Assembly (NCBI GenBank): GCA_045658645.1
Contig: JAZOVJ010000074.1
Span: 1 to 41,440 of the forward strand
Source: UBA1738 sp045658645
GTDB lineage: Bacteria > Bacillota > Clostridia > UBA1381
DNA length: 41,440 nucleotides
Direction of reading: 5' to 3'
Shown: positions 34,450 through 41,358 of the stretch, in pieces
Position numbering within the stretch: the stretch's first letter is position 1
Layout: each line of letters opens with the position of its first letter
The notes under the pieces: model-generated
The model's input: only the letters and a program-made list of their open reading frames with translations
Databases searched by the model: none
What the model was told of the DNA's origin: nothing
Made by a program: the position numbers and the translations under genes

Positions 34450-34869
34450 GTGGAAAATGTAATGTGTTTGGAGTTTTTGAATAAGTCTGAAAACGAGGCG
34501 TTTGCACGAATGGTTGCGGTGGCGTTTGCATCTAATCTGAACCCCACAGCTCCCGAGCTTGCAGAAATTAAAACGGCAGTTTCCGAAGCGGTTACCAATG
34601 CAATAATTCACGGCTATGAAAACTCAGTGGGGATGGTACGTTTGGAGGGTCGCATACAAGGAAGGAGCATAGAATTTATAATATCCGATGACGGCTGGGG
34701 AATAGAGGACGTAAAAAGAGCAAGAGAACCTCTTTATACGGGGAAACCGGATAGCGAGCGCTCGGGTATGGGATTTGCTATAATGGAGAGCTTTATGGAC
34801 TCTGTTGAGGTGAAAAGCAGACTTGGAGAGGGAACACGGGTAAAAATGAAAAAGACGATAGATTTATAA
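34450..34869 (+). CDS. spoIIAB: Anti-sigma F factor/serine kinase SpoIIAB
   Basis: A 139-residue GHKL-type kinase that holds SigF inactive and phosphorylates SpoIIAA. The N-box is IKTAVSEAVTNAIIHGYEN, the G1 box DDGWGIED and the G2 box SGMGFAIMESFMD. The start is probably GTG 34450 behind AAAGGAGAG; an ATG four codons later is less well placed. It lies 15 bases after spoIIAA and 10 before sigF. Confidence 0.95.
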   Translation: MENVMCLEFLNKSENEAFARMVAVAFASNLNPTAPELAEIKTAVSEAVTNAIIHGYENSVGMVRLEGRIQGRSIEFIISDDGWGIEDVKRAREPLYTGKPDSERSGMGFAIMESFMDSVEVKSRLGEGTRVKMKKTIDL

Positions 34870-34879
34870 GGGCAAAGGT

Positions 34880-35590
34880 ATGGACAGAAATTTGGGATTA
34901 CTTGAGGCTTACAGGAGCGGAGATGCCAAAGCCAGAGACACGCTTTGTCAGGAAAATATGGGGCTTGTGTGGAATGTGGTGAAAAAGTTTTCTGTACAGG
35001 GTGTGGACAGTGAAGACCTTGCACAGACGGGAATGATAGGTCTTTTAAAGGCTATTGATAATTTTGATGAATCATTTTCTGTAAAGTTTTCTACATATGC
35101 GGTGCCTATGATAATCGGTGAAATACGGAGGTTTTTAAGAGATGACGGACTTATCAAGGTAAGCAGAACTTTAAAAAGCCAGGCGTATCTTGGGTATAAA
35201 GCACGTGAGGAATTGTCGACAGAACTGGGGAGGGAACCGACACTTATGGAAATTTCCGAAAGGAGCGGAATACCTGCCATAGAGCTTGCAACGGCGTTTG
35301 AAGCAACCGCAACACCTGATTCAATAAACCGTGAAATGTACGATGATTCGGGAAGTGAAGTAATAGACTCCGTAAAATCATCAGATGCCGAAGAGAAAAT
35401 CATCAACAAAATCACAGTAAAAAACATTCTGGACAAGTTATCCGAAAGGGAACGGCAGATTTTGATACTGCGGTATTTCAGAGGAAAAACTCAGGCAGAA
35501 ATAGCACCTATTGTTGGTGTGTCACAGGTGCAGGTTTCAAGAATTGAAAAAAAGGTTTTTGAAAGAATAAGACAAGAGGCGACTATTTGA
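34880..35590 (+). CDS. sigF: RNA polymerase sporulation sigma factor SigF
   Basis: A 236-residue sigma-70 protein, the first forespore-specific factor. Region 2 has DLAQTGMIGLLKAIDNFD and FSTYAVPMIIGEIRRFLRDD, and region 4 has SERERQILILRYFRGKTQAEIA and VSQVQVSRIEKKV. The shared order spoIIAA-spoIIAB-sigF separates it from SigG, its close relative. A terminator follows directly, so the operon ends here, without the spoVA genes that sometimes follow. Confidence 0.96.
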   Translation: MDRNLGLLEAYRSGDAKARDTLCQENMGLVWNVVKKFSVQGVDSEDLAQTGMIGLLKAIDNFDESFSVKFSTYAVPMIIGEIRRFLRDDGLIKVSRTLKSQAYLGYKAREELSTELGREPTLMEISERSGIPAIELATAFEATATPDSINREMYDDSGSEVIDSVKSSDAEEKIINKITVKNILDKLSERERQILILRYFRGKTQAEIAPIVGVSQVQVSRIEKKVFERIRQEATI

Positions 35591-35828
35591 AATCAAAAGA
35601 GGTATCCCAAATCGTAAGGGTGTGGGATGTCTCTTTTCTTATGGGCAACCAAAGGTCAAAAACCGGCTTTTCATGGCTGTTTTTTATAACCACACGGATG
35701 CTTGCAAACATAATCCTTTTCGGTCGTGTTCTTGTATTAGGAAGTACATCTGTGAAAAAAATCTCGTTATCCAGTATTACACAAAGAACATCAGAACTTT
35801 TGTTTAAAACCGATAGAAAAGAAAACAT
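35583..35828 (-). CDS. Small protein of unknown function (uncertain gene)
   Basis: An 81-residue open frame on the minus strand starting MFSFLSVLNKSSDVLCV. AGAGGTGATG lies just before the ATG, a better start signal than for the plus-strand frame here (35587-36024), which begins with TTG, crosses the sigF terminator and runs into the 6S RNA gene. The protein has a mildly hydrophobic first half, then basic residues (RTRPKRIMFASIRVVIKN) and no motif I recognise. Its last two codons overlap the end of sigF and its 3' part runs through the terminator hairpin. It may be a real orphan or a random frame. Confidence 0.35.
   Translation of the reverse strand: MFSFLSVLNKSSDVLCVILDNEIFFTDVLPNTRTRPKRIMFASIRVVIKNSHEKPVFDLWLPIRKETSHTLTIWDTSFDFK
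35595..35640 (+). terminator. Terminator of the spoIIA operon
   Basis: AGAGGTATCCC (35598-35608) pairs with GGGATGTCTCT (35624-35634), including two G-T pairs; the flanking A and T runs extend the stem. It begins 5 bases after the sigF stop. Confidence 0.75.
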
Positions 35829-35903
35829 TACCATCACCTCTTTTTTTATGATATATAACATAATATGTGGTTTACATAAAATTTGTTATGATAAAAAGAG
35901 ACA

Positions 35904-35933
35904 CAAAAAAACTGCACTAAAAGTGCAGTTTTC
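35904..35933 (-). terminator. Terminator of the 6S RNA gene
   Basis: On the minus strand ACTGCACT pairs with AGTGCAGT, and a run of seven T follows. It lies just after the 3' end of the closing stem of the 6S RNA. Confidence 0.85.
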
Positions 35934-35940
35934 ATTTTCA

Positions 35941-36141
35941 AAAATATACCCCGCAAGAACCGTACCTGATGACCTGATTTCTTACCTGCATATGCAGGTG
36001 GGTTATCTCCTTCTTGCATTATAAGTCCACTGGCAGTCCCGAAAGGGAAAGGAGGCATTTACGCCGCAAAAAGAGTCGAAATCCCTTTTAAGAAGTGTTG
36101 GTAAAAAATAAGGTCTCTATACGTGAGTCGCAGGGCGATTT
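35941..36141 (-). ncRNA. ssrS: 6S RNA
   Basis: Read on the minus strand, the RNA begins AAATCGCCCTGCG and ends TTCTTGCGGGGTAT; GCCCTGC and GCGGGGT pair as the closing stem of 6S RNA. Internal segments agree with my memory of Firmicutes 6S sequences: AAAAGGGATTTCGACTCTTT, CCAGTGGACTTATAATGC, AACCCACCTGC followed by GCAGGTAAGAAATCAGGTCA. 6S RNA mimics an open promoter and binds SigA-RNA polymerase in stationary phase. A TATAAT lies 7 bases before the proposed start (36148-36153). The primary transcript may run to the terminator near 35904. The call rests on motif recall and pairing, not on a covariance search. Confidence 0.85.
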
Positions 36142-36147
36142 CGTGTT

Positions 36148-36179
36148 ATTATACTACCACAAAAACTGTGTTTTTGCAA
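36148..36179 (-). promoter_or_regulatory. Promoter for 6S RNA
   Basis: On the minus strand TATAAT is placed exactly 6 bases before the proposed RNA start. The only -35-like hexamer is TTGCAA, at a long 20-base spacing, so the -35 assignment is weak. Confidence 0.5.
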
Positions 36180-36208
36180 TAGTTTAATAAGAGAAAATTA
36201 AAGGCAAA

Positions 36209-36475
36209 TTATTCCTCAATATCCTCGTTATCACGGCGTACAAACTCATCAAATGCAGCCTGAAGTTCATTTTCGTCTTCAACCATAACAAGCTCGGCAT
36301 CGTCACCTTCGCCTTCAACTCGCATGATAACAACTTCGTCAGACTCTTCGATGCTTCCTTCGATAACTTCAACCATAGCAAAGTAAGTAGCGTCATTGAA
36401 CTCATAAACGTCAATTACCATAAATTCACAAGGGTTGCCCATATCGTCTTCCAAAATCAAAATATTATCTTCCAT
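36209..36475 (-). CDS. DUF1292 family protein
   Basis: An 88-residue, highly acidic protein of the DUF1292 (YrzB-like) family. It begins EDNILILEDDMGNPCEFMVID and continues YFAMVEV and a D/E-rich tail. The function is unknown; the gene usually accompanies ruvX (and alaS/yrzL) in Firmicutes, as here. GGAGC lies 8 bases before the ATG. Besides its own promoter it may be read from ruvX. Confidence 0.88.
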   Translation of the reverse strand: MEDNILILEDDMGNPCEFMVIDVYEFNDATYFAMVEVIEGSIEESDEVVIMRVEGEGDDAELVMVEDENELQAAFDEFVRRDNEDIEE

Positions 36476-36534
36476 TTTCTTGCTCCTTATCGTAGATTAT
36501 ATTATACTTAAAAAGTACACTTTTTATACCCAGT

Positions 36535-36563
36535 ATTTTAATACATTAAGTGTCAAAAGTCAA
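36535..36563 (-). promoter_or_regulatory. Possible promoter for the DUF1292 gene
   Basis: On the minus strand: TTGACT, a 17-base spacer, then TAAAAT. The -35 overlaps the ruvX stop codon. Confidence 0.45.
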
Positions 36564-36976
36564 CTTTTATTTTGACTGTTTAAATACCCTTCAAGGATTA
36601 GGCAGGCAGAAACAGTATCAATGATGTTTTTTCTGTCTTTACCGCGCGTGTTGGTTTCGTTTAAAAAACGGGTGGCACCAACGGTGGTAAGCCTTTCGTC
36701 CCAGAAGATAATTTCGCCGTCAAAAATGGTTTTCAGATTTTCTGCAAAAGCATATGTTGCCTCAGCACGAAAACCCTCTGTCCCGTCCATATTTTTAGGT
36801 AGTCCCACCACGATTTTTTCGGGGGAGTATTCCTTTAGAATCTCCAAAATGTTTGGGGACAGTTTTTCCCAAGGACGGTTTTTGATTGTTTTTACGCCCT
36901 GTGCCGTCCAACCCATTATATCGCTTACGGCAACGCCGATTCTTGCATCACCAAAGTCAATTCCAAGTATTCTCAT
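36560..36976 (-). CDS. ruvX: Holliday junction resolvase-like protein RuvX (YqgF)
   Basis: A 138-residue RNase H-like nuclease-fold protein. The first acidic residue is in GIDFGDARIG, then IVVGLPKNMDG, and a second pair of acidic residues in WDERLTT and IIDTVSACLIL. In the family it acts in pre-16S rRNA 5'-end processing and was first proposed as a resolvase. GGAG lies 7 bases before the ATG. It precedes the DUF1292 gene in the common ruvX-DUF1292 arrangement. Confidence 0.94.
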   Translation of the reverse strand: MRILGIDFGDARIGVAVSDIMGWTAQGVKTIKNRPWEKLSPNILEILKEYSPEKIVVGLPKNMDGTEGFRAEATYAFAENLKTIFDGEIIFWDERLTTVGATRFLNETNTRGKDRKNIIDTVSACLILEGYLNSQNKS

Positions 36977-36998
36977 ATCAAATCTCCTTTACGTTTTA

Positions 36999-37027
36999 AG
37001 GATAGCACAGACGGTTAAAAATGTCAA
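36999..37027 (-). promoter_or_regulatory. SigA-type promoter for ruvX
   Basis: On the minus strand: TTGACA, a 17-base spacer, then TATCCT, 22 bases before the ruvX ATG. Confidence 0.6.
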
Positions 37028-37082
37028 ACAAAACCAAAAAACAAAATAAAACAAAGAAATACAAAAAAATAATAATTTTGTA

Positions 37083-37111
37083 TTGAAATATACAATTATA
37101 TGTGCTATAAT
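37083..37111 (+). promoter_or_regulatory. Upstream promoter of the glycyl radical enzyme operon
   Basis: TTGAAA, a 17-base spacer, then TATAAT, giving a leader of about 110 bases. An inverted repeat TTGTAT-N6-ATACAA (37078-37095) covers the -35, and CTATAAT is repeated 20 bases later (37125-37131). The leader also holds a small hairpin CGGCA/TGCCG (37132-37146). Confidence 0.6.
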
Positions 37112-37191
37112 AATTATATATAGTCTATAATCGGCAGAGAGTGCCGGAATTTATGGATTTAAAGAGTAAAAAACACAGTCAAATTGACTTA

Positions 37192-37200
37192 TGGTATAAT
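37192..37200 (+). promoter_or_regulatory. Possible second, extended -10 promoter of the glycyl radical enzyme
   Basis: TGGTATAAT is an extended -10 element 29 bases before the ATG. The TTGACT just upstream (37184-37189) is too close to be its -35. Confidence 0.4.
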
Positions 37201-37229
37201 ATCTTGATATTTAAGAGGAGATGTGAAAT

Positions 37230-39761
37230 ATGGCAGAATTTGTAAGCGGAGGAATTCCTGTAACGGAAAGAGTTAAAAAACTTATTGCCGATTTATATGC
37301 CGAGATGCCGGAAATTGAGGCAGACCGTGCCGTGCTTATAACAGAAAGCTATAAACAAACTGAAAATCTTCCGATTGTGAAAAGAAGAGCCCTTGCTTTT
37401 AAGCATATTCTGGACAATCTTCCAATCACAATCCGTGACGAAGAGCTTGTTGTTGGAAGTAATACTAAAAAGCCAAGAAGCTGTCAGACTTTCCCGGAAT
37501 ATTCTTATGAGTGGCTTGAGTCAGAGCTTGACACAGTTGCCACAAGAAGTGCCGACCCATTCTTTATTTCAGAAGAGAATAAACAGAAATTAAGAAGCAT
37601 ATTCCCATACTGGAAGGGTAAGACGAATTCTGACCTTGCAACAGCATATATGGCACCTGAAGCTCTTCGTGCAATCCGCCACAATATGTTTACAACAGGT
37701 AACTATTTCTATAACGGAATAGGACATATCACAGTGGACTACATAAAGGTTTTAAAAAGCGGTTATCGCGGAATTATTGCTGAAGCACAGGCAGAACTTG
37801 AAGAATGTAAGGTATATATGCCGGAATATTCTAAAAAGCACGAATTTTTAGAGTCTGTAATCATTTGTGCCGAGGCGGTTATTAATTATGCAAAGCGTTA
37901 TTCAAAATTGGCAAAGGAAATGTCAGATTCCTGCCGTGATATGCGCAGAAAGAAAGAGCTTTTAAAGATTAGCGAAATCTGTGCAAAGGTTCCTGAAAAC
38001 GGCGCCGAAAGCTTTTACGAGGCTTGCCAGAGTTTCTGGTTTATTCAGATGCTTTTGCAGACAGAATCAAGCGGACACTCAATTTCACCGGGGCGTTTTG
38101 ACCAGTATATGTACCCATACTACAAGGCTGACCTTGACGCGGGAAAGATAACTCCTGAATTTGCACAGGAGCTTATGGACTGTATATGGGTTAAGTTTAA
38201 TGACTTGAATAAGGTTCGTGATGCTGCATCTGCAGAAGGTTTTGCAGGCTACAGCTTGTTCCAGAACCTTATTGCCGGCGGACAGACAAGAGAGGGCCTT
38301 GATGCAACAAATGACCTTTCATATATGTGCATTCAGGCATCTATGCATACTCAACTTCCAGCACCGTCATTCTCAGTTCGTATCTGGAACGGAACACCGA
38401 CAGAGTTCCTTTTAAAGTCTATTGAACTTACAAGAACAGGTGTAGGTCTTCCTGCATACTACAATGATGAAGTTATAATCCCGTCAATGATGACGAGAGG
38501 TATCAGCCTGGAGGACGCTCGTGACTACAACATAATCGGTTGTGTTGAACCACAGATTATGGCGAAGACAGACGGCTGGCACGATGCAGCATTCTTCAAT
38601 ATGTTAAGACCGATTGAAATGGTATTCAACAACGGTTATGAAGACGGTGAAGAGGCAAGTATCCATACAGGTGAGCTTCGTGATTTCAAGACATTTGACG
38701 ATTTCTTCAATGCTTATAAAAAGCAGATGGCATATAACATCGGACTTATGGTTAATTCTGACAACGCCATTGACGTTGCACATTCCGAGAGAGTTCCTTT
38801 GCCTTACCAGGCTTCAATGGTTGAAGACTGTATCAAGCGAGGAAAGACAAATCAGGAGGGCGGTGCGGTACATAACTTCACAGGACCTCAGGGCTTTGGT
38901 ATCGCCAATATGACCGATGCACTATGGGCAATAAAGAAACTTGTATATGAAGACAAAAAATATACATTATGCGACTTTAAGGCTGCTATGGATAACAACT
39001 TCGGCGAACCATTCTCACCGGTTGCAGCAGAGCGTGCAACAAAGGCAGCAGTAATAGAAATGACAAAACAGGGCAAGAACGTTTCTGCACCGGTTGTGGA
39101 AAATCTGTTCAGAAAGTATCTTCAGGGAACAGCGGTTGGAATGGAAAAGCAGAAGTTCCAGAAGATGAAGGAGGACATTGAAGCACTTCCAAAGTACGGA
39201 AACGATATTCCTGAAATAGACCTTTTCGCAAGAGAAGTAGCTTATACATACACAAAAGAAGTTGAGAAGTACAAAAACCCTCGTGGCGGTATGTATCAGG
39301 CAGGATTGTATCCTGTTTCTGCAAATGTGCCACTGGGCCAGCAGACAGGTGCAACGCCTGATGCAAGACTTGCATCAACCCCAATCGCAGACGGTGTTGG
39401 CCCATGTTCAGGAAGAGACGTTAAGGGGCCAACAGCTGCGGCAAACTCTGTTGCAAAGCTTGACCACGCAATTGCTTCAAACGGAACACTTTACAATCAG
39501 AAATTCCATCCGTCAGCATTATCAGGTATGGAAGGAATGATGAACTTCGCTTCCTACATAAGAGCGTTCTTTGACCAGAAAGGAATGCATATGCAGTTTA
39601 ACGTAGTGAGCCGTGAAACACTGCTTGATGCACAGGCACATCCTGAAAATTATAAAAATCTTGTTGTTCGAGTTGCGGGATATTCTGCATTGTTTACAAC
39701 CTTGTCACGCTCACTTCAGGACGATATTATAAACAGAACCGAACAGGGATTTGACAGGTAA
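37230..39761 (+). CDS. Glycyl radical enzyme, glycerol/diol dehydratase-like class (substrate unknown)
   Basis: An 843-residue pyruvate-formate-lyase-superfamily enzyme. The catalytic motif is GCVEP (C438, E440), as in dehydratases and lyases, not the Cys-Cys pair of true pyruvate formate-lyase. The glycyl radical loop RVAGYSA has G817 26 residues from the end. Other active-site candidates are H166 (GHITVDY), H283-S284 (SSGHSISPGRFD) and D452 (GWHDAAF), in a pattern like B12-independent glycerol/1,2-propanediol dehydratases. Hydroxyproline dehydratase or an uncharacterised member are alternatives: no proC, diol-metabolism or microcompartment gene is in view. GAGGAG precedes the ATG. The activase follows 6 bases later. 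Confidence 0.82.
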   Translation: MAEFVSGGIPVTERVKKLIADLYAEMPEIEADRAVLITESYKQTENLPIVKRRALAFKHILDNLPITIRDEELVVGSNTKKPRSCQTFPEYSYEWLESELDTVATRSADPFFISEENKQKLRSIFPYWKGKTNSDLATAYMAPEALRAIRHNMFTTGNYFYNGIGHITVDYIKVLKSGYRGIIAEAQAELEECKVYMPEYSKKHEFLESVIICAEAVINYAKRYSKLAKEMSDSCRDMRRKKELLKISEICAKVPENGAESFYEACQSFWFIQMLLQTESSGHSISPGRFDQYMYPYYKADLDAGKITPEFAQELMDCIWVKFNDLNKVRDAASAEGFAGYSLFQNLIAGGQTREGLDATNDLSYMCIQASMHTQLPAPSFSVRIWNGTPTEFLLKSIELTRTGVGLPAYYNDEVIIPSMMTRGISLEDARDYNIIGCVEPQIMAKTDGWHDAAFFNMLRPIEMVFNNGYEDGEEASIHTGELRDFKTFDDFFNAYKKQMAYNIGLMVNSDNAIDVAHSERVPLPYQASMVEDCIKRGKTNQEGGAVHNFTGPQGFGIANMTDALWAIKKLVYEDKKYTLCDFKAAMDNNFGEPFSPVAAERATKAAVIEMTKQGKNVSAPVVENLFRKYLQGTAVGMEKQKFQKMKEDIEALPKYGNDIPEIDLFAREVAYTYTKEVEKYKNPRGGMYQAGLYPVSANVPLGQQTGATPDARLASTPIADGVGPCSGRDVKGPTAAANSVAKLDHAIASNGTLYNQKFHPSALSGMEGMMNFASYIRAFFDQKGMHMQFNVVSRETLLDAQAHPENYKNLVVRVAGYSALFTTLSRSLQDDIINRTEQGFDR

Positions 39762-39767
39762 GAGGAT

Positions 39768-40556
39768 ATGGAAAATTATTTAGATGTAAAGGGAAGAATT
39801 TTTGATATTCAAAAGTATTCCATACATGACGGACCGGGAATCCGTACTATTGTATTCTTAAAGGGTTGTCCTTTAAGATGTAAGTGGTGCTGTAATCCGG
39901 AAGGGCAGAAATTTGATATACAGGAAATGAACTTTGCCGGCAAAAAGAAAATTGTTGGTCAGGACGTAACTGTAAGAGAAATTTTGGACGAAGTCAAAAA
40001 AGATATGCCGTATTATATGCGCTCAGGCGGCGGACTCACATTGTCAGGCGGTGAATGCCTTGGTCAGCCACAATTTGCGGTGGCGCTTTTGGCTGCTGCA
40101 AAGAGCGTTGGAATATCAACAGCTATTGAAACAACAGGTTTCACAAAATGGGAGATAATCAGGGAATATTTGAAGGTTACCGACCACGTGCTGATGGATA
40201 TTAAAAATATAGATAACGAAAAGCATCAGAAATTCTGCGGACAGTCAAATGAACTTATTTTGGAAAACGCAAGAAAGATTGCGGAAAACCATAAGGATTT
40301 GACAATCCGAGTTCCTGTTATTCCGACCTTTAACGATACTGAAAAGGAAATTTCAGCAATCGCCCAGTTTGCAAAGTCATTGCCGGGAGTTTCAAAGCTT
40401 CACCTTCTTCCGTATCACAGGCTTGGAAAGGATAAGTACGAGGGACTGGGAAGAAAGTATGAGCTTGGCGATATTGGACTCATTCCGCAAGATAAAATGG
40501 AAAGACTTTTAGAAGTAGCAAAGAAATCAGGACTCAACTGCCAGATTGGCGGTTGA
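39768..40556 (+). CDS. Glycyl radical enzyme activating enzyme (radical SAM), short form
   Basis: A 262-residue radical SAM protein. It uses SAM and a [4Fe-4S] cluster, bound by CPLRCKWC (C34, C38, C41), to generate the glycyl radical on the upstream enzyme. SIHDGPGIRTIVFLKGC, LTLSGGECLGQP and the VPVIPTFND segment match the PFL-activase family. The ferredoxin-like insert with eight extra cysteines, usual in activases of dehydratase-type partners, is missing after the cluster motif; the length and layout are those of the simpler PflA type. AAGAGGAT precedes the ATG. Confidence 0.88.
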   Translation: MENYLDVKGRIFDIQKYSIHDGPGIRTIVFLKGCPLRCKWCCNPEGQKFDIQEMNFAGKKKIVGQDVTVREILDEVKKDMPYYMRSGGGLTLSGGECLGQPQFAVALLAAAKSVGISTAIETTGFTKWEIIREYLKVTDHVLMDIKNIDNEKHQKFCGQSNELILENARKIAENHKDLTIRVPVIPTFNDTEKEISAIAQFAKSLPGVSKLHLLPYHRLGKDKYEGLGRKYELGDIGLIPQDKMERLLEVAKKSGLNCQIGG

Positions 40557-40597
40557 GTTCCGTTGACTTTAGAAATAATTATCCGGAGGAACTGGTA

Positions 40598-40867
40598 ATG
40601 AAAATAAAAGAAGGATACATTTTAAGAGAGGTTGCCGGAAACAACATTATTGTGGCAGTAGGCGGTGAATCTGTTAATTTTGACGGTATAAAAACTTTGA
40701 ATGAAACAGGTACATTTCTTTGGAGATGTATTGAAAAGGAAATGGATGAAGATGGTCTTATAAAAGCATTGCTTGATGAATATGAAGTTGACGAGGAAAC
40801 AGCAAAGGTGGATGCCCGGGAGTTCGTATCTCTTCTTATTAATAATGGGTTGATTGAAAATGAATGA
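40598..40867 (+). CDS. PqqD-like protein
   Basis: An 89-residue PqqD-family (RRE-type) small protein. It has the layout GYILREVAGNNIIVAVGGES, LNETGTFLWRCIEKEM, then LLDEYEVDEETAKVDAREFVSLLINNGLI. PqqD domains bind leader peptides for radical SAM or other peptide-modifying enzymes; many free-standing copies in Clostridia have no known partner. CGGAGGA lies 7 bases before ATG 40598; the open frame extends upstream without a ribosome binding site. It overlaps the next gene by 8 bases. No precursor peptide gene is visible in the window. Confidence 0.8.
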   Translation: MKIKEGYILREVAGNNIIVAVGGESVNFDGIKTLNETGTFLWRCIEKEMDEDGLIKALLDEYEVDEETAKVDAREFVSLLINNGLIENE

Positions 40868-41321
40868 TTTTAATGAATTGGGTCTGAAAGAAATGTGGCC
40901 CGTTATGGAAGAACAACTAAAAGAGGGTAAAACAGTAAGCTTCAGACCGAACGGAAACAGTATGCTTCCTCTTATAAGACCAGGTGTAGATACCGTTTTA
41001 ATTAAGGAAGTGCCGGACCGACTGAAAAAATATGATTTGTCACTATATCGCCGTAGCGATGGAACTTTTGTGCTACACAGAATTGTTGGAGTAAAAAAAG
41101 GTAGATACACTATGCGTGGAGATAACCAGAATGTCCTTGAAAGAGGCATAAAAAGGGAGCAAATACTTGCTGTAGCGGTAGGAATGCATAAAGATGGTGC
41201 ATATATTTCTTTTTCCGGTGTAAAATATTGGATATACTGCCGTATGAGACATATAAGGCAGGAGTTATCACGTGCCAAGAGAGTGTTAAAATTTTATGCA
41301 AAAAAATTAAAAAAAGTTTAA
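40860..41321 (+). CDS. S24/S26 peptidase-like protein
   Basis: A 153-residue protein with the signal-peptidase/LexA-type beta fold. GNSMLPLIRPG carries the expected catalytic serine, KKYDLSLYRR and FVLHRIVGV give the next strands, and TMRGDNQ is the late conserved motif. The general-base lysine of active signal peptidases is not clearly placed, and there is no N-terminal transmembrane anchor; a basic C-terminus (RAKRVLKFYAKKLKK) ends it. Similar proteins stand beside PqqD-like genes in gut Clostridia, so a joint role in peptide maturation is likely but unproven. The start ATG overlaps the PqqD-like gene. Confidence 0.72.
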   Translation: MNDFNELGLKEMWPVMEEQLKEGKTVSFRPNGNSMLPLIRPGVDTVLIKEVPDRLKKYDLSLYRRSDGTFVLHRIVGVKKGRYTMRGDNQNVLERGIKREQILAVAVGMHKDGAYISFSGVKYWIYCRMRHIRQELSRAKRVLKFYAKKLKKV

Positions 41322-41329
41322 AAAAAGTG

Positions 41330-41358
41330 TTGACAAACGAAAATGAATGTGGTAATAT
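41330..41358 (+). promoter_or_regulatory. Strong promoter, probably of an rRNA operon
   Basis: TTGACA, a 17-base spacer, then TAATAT, just after the S24/S26-like gene with no terminator in between. The sequence that follows looks like a pre-16S leader. Confidence 0.75.

Noticed and set aside
35587..36024. 145-residue plus-strand open frame directly after sigF
   Set aside because: It starts with TTG, overlaps the sigF stop, reads through the operon terminator and runs antisense into the 6S RNA gene; the composition does not look like a protein of this genome.
37230..39761. Pyruvate formate-lyase (PflB)
   Set aside because: True PflB has adjacent catalytic cysteines; this protein has GCVEP, which belongs to the dehydratase/lyase classes.
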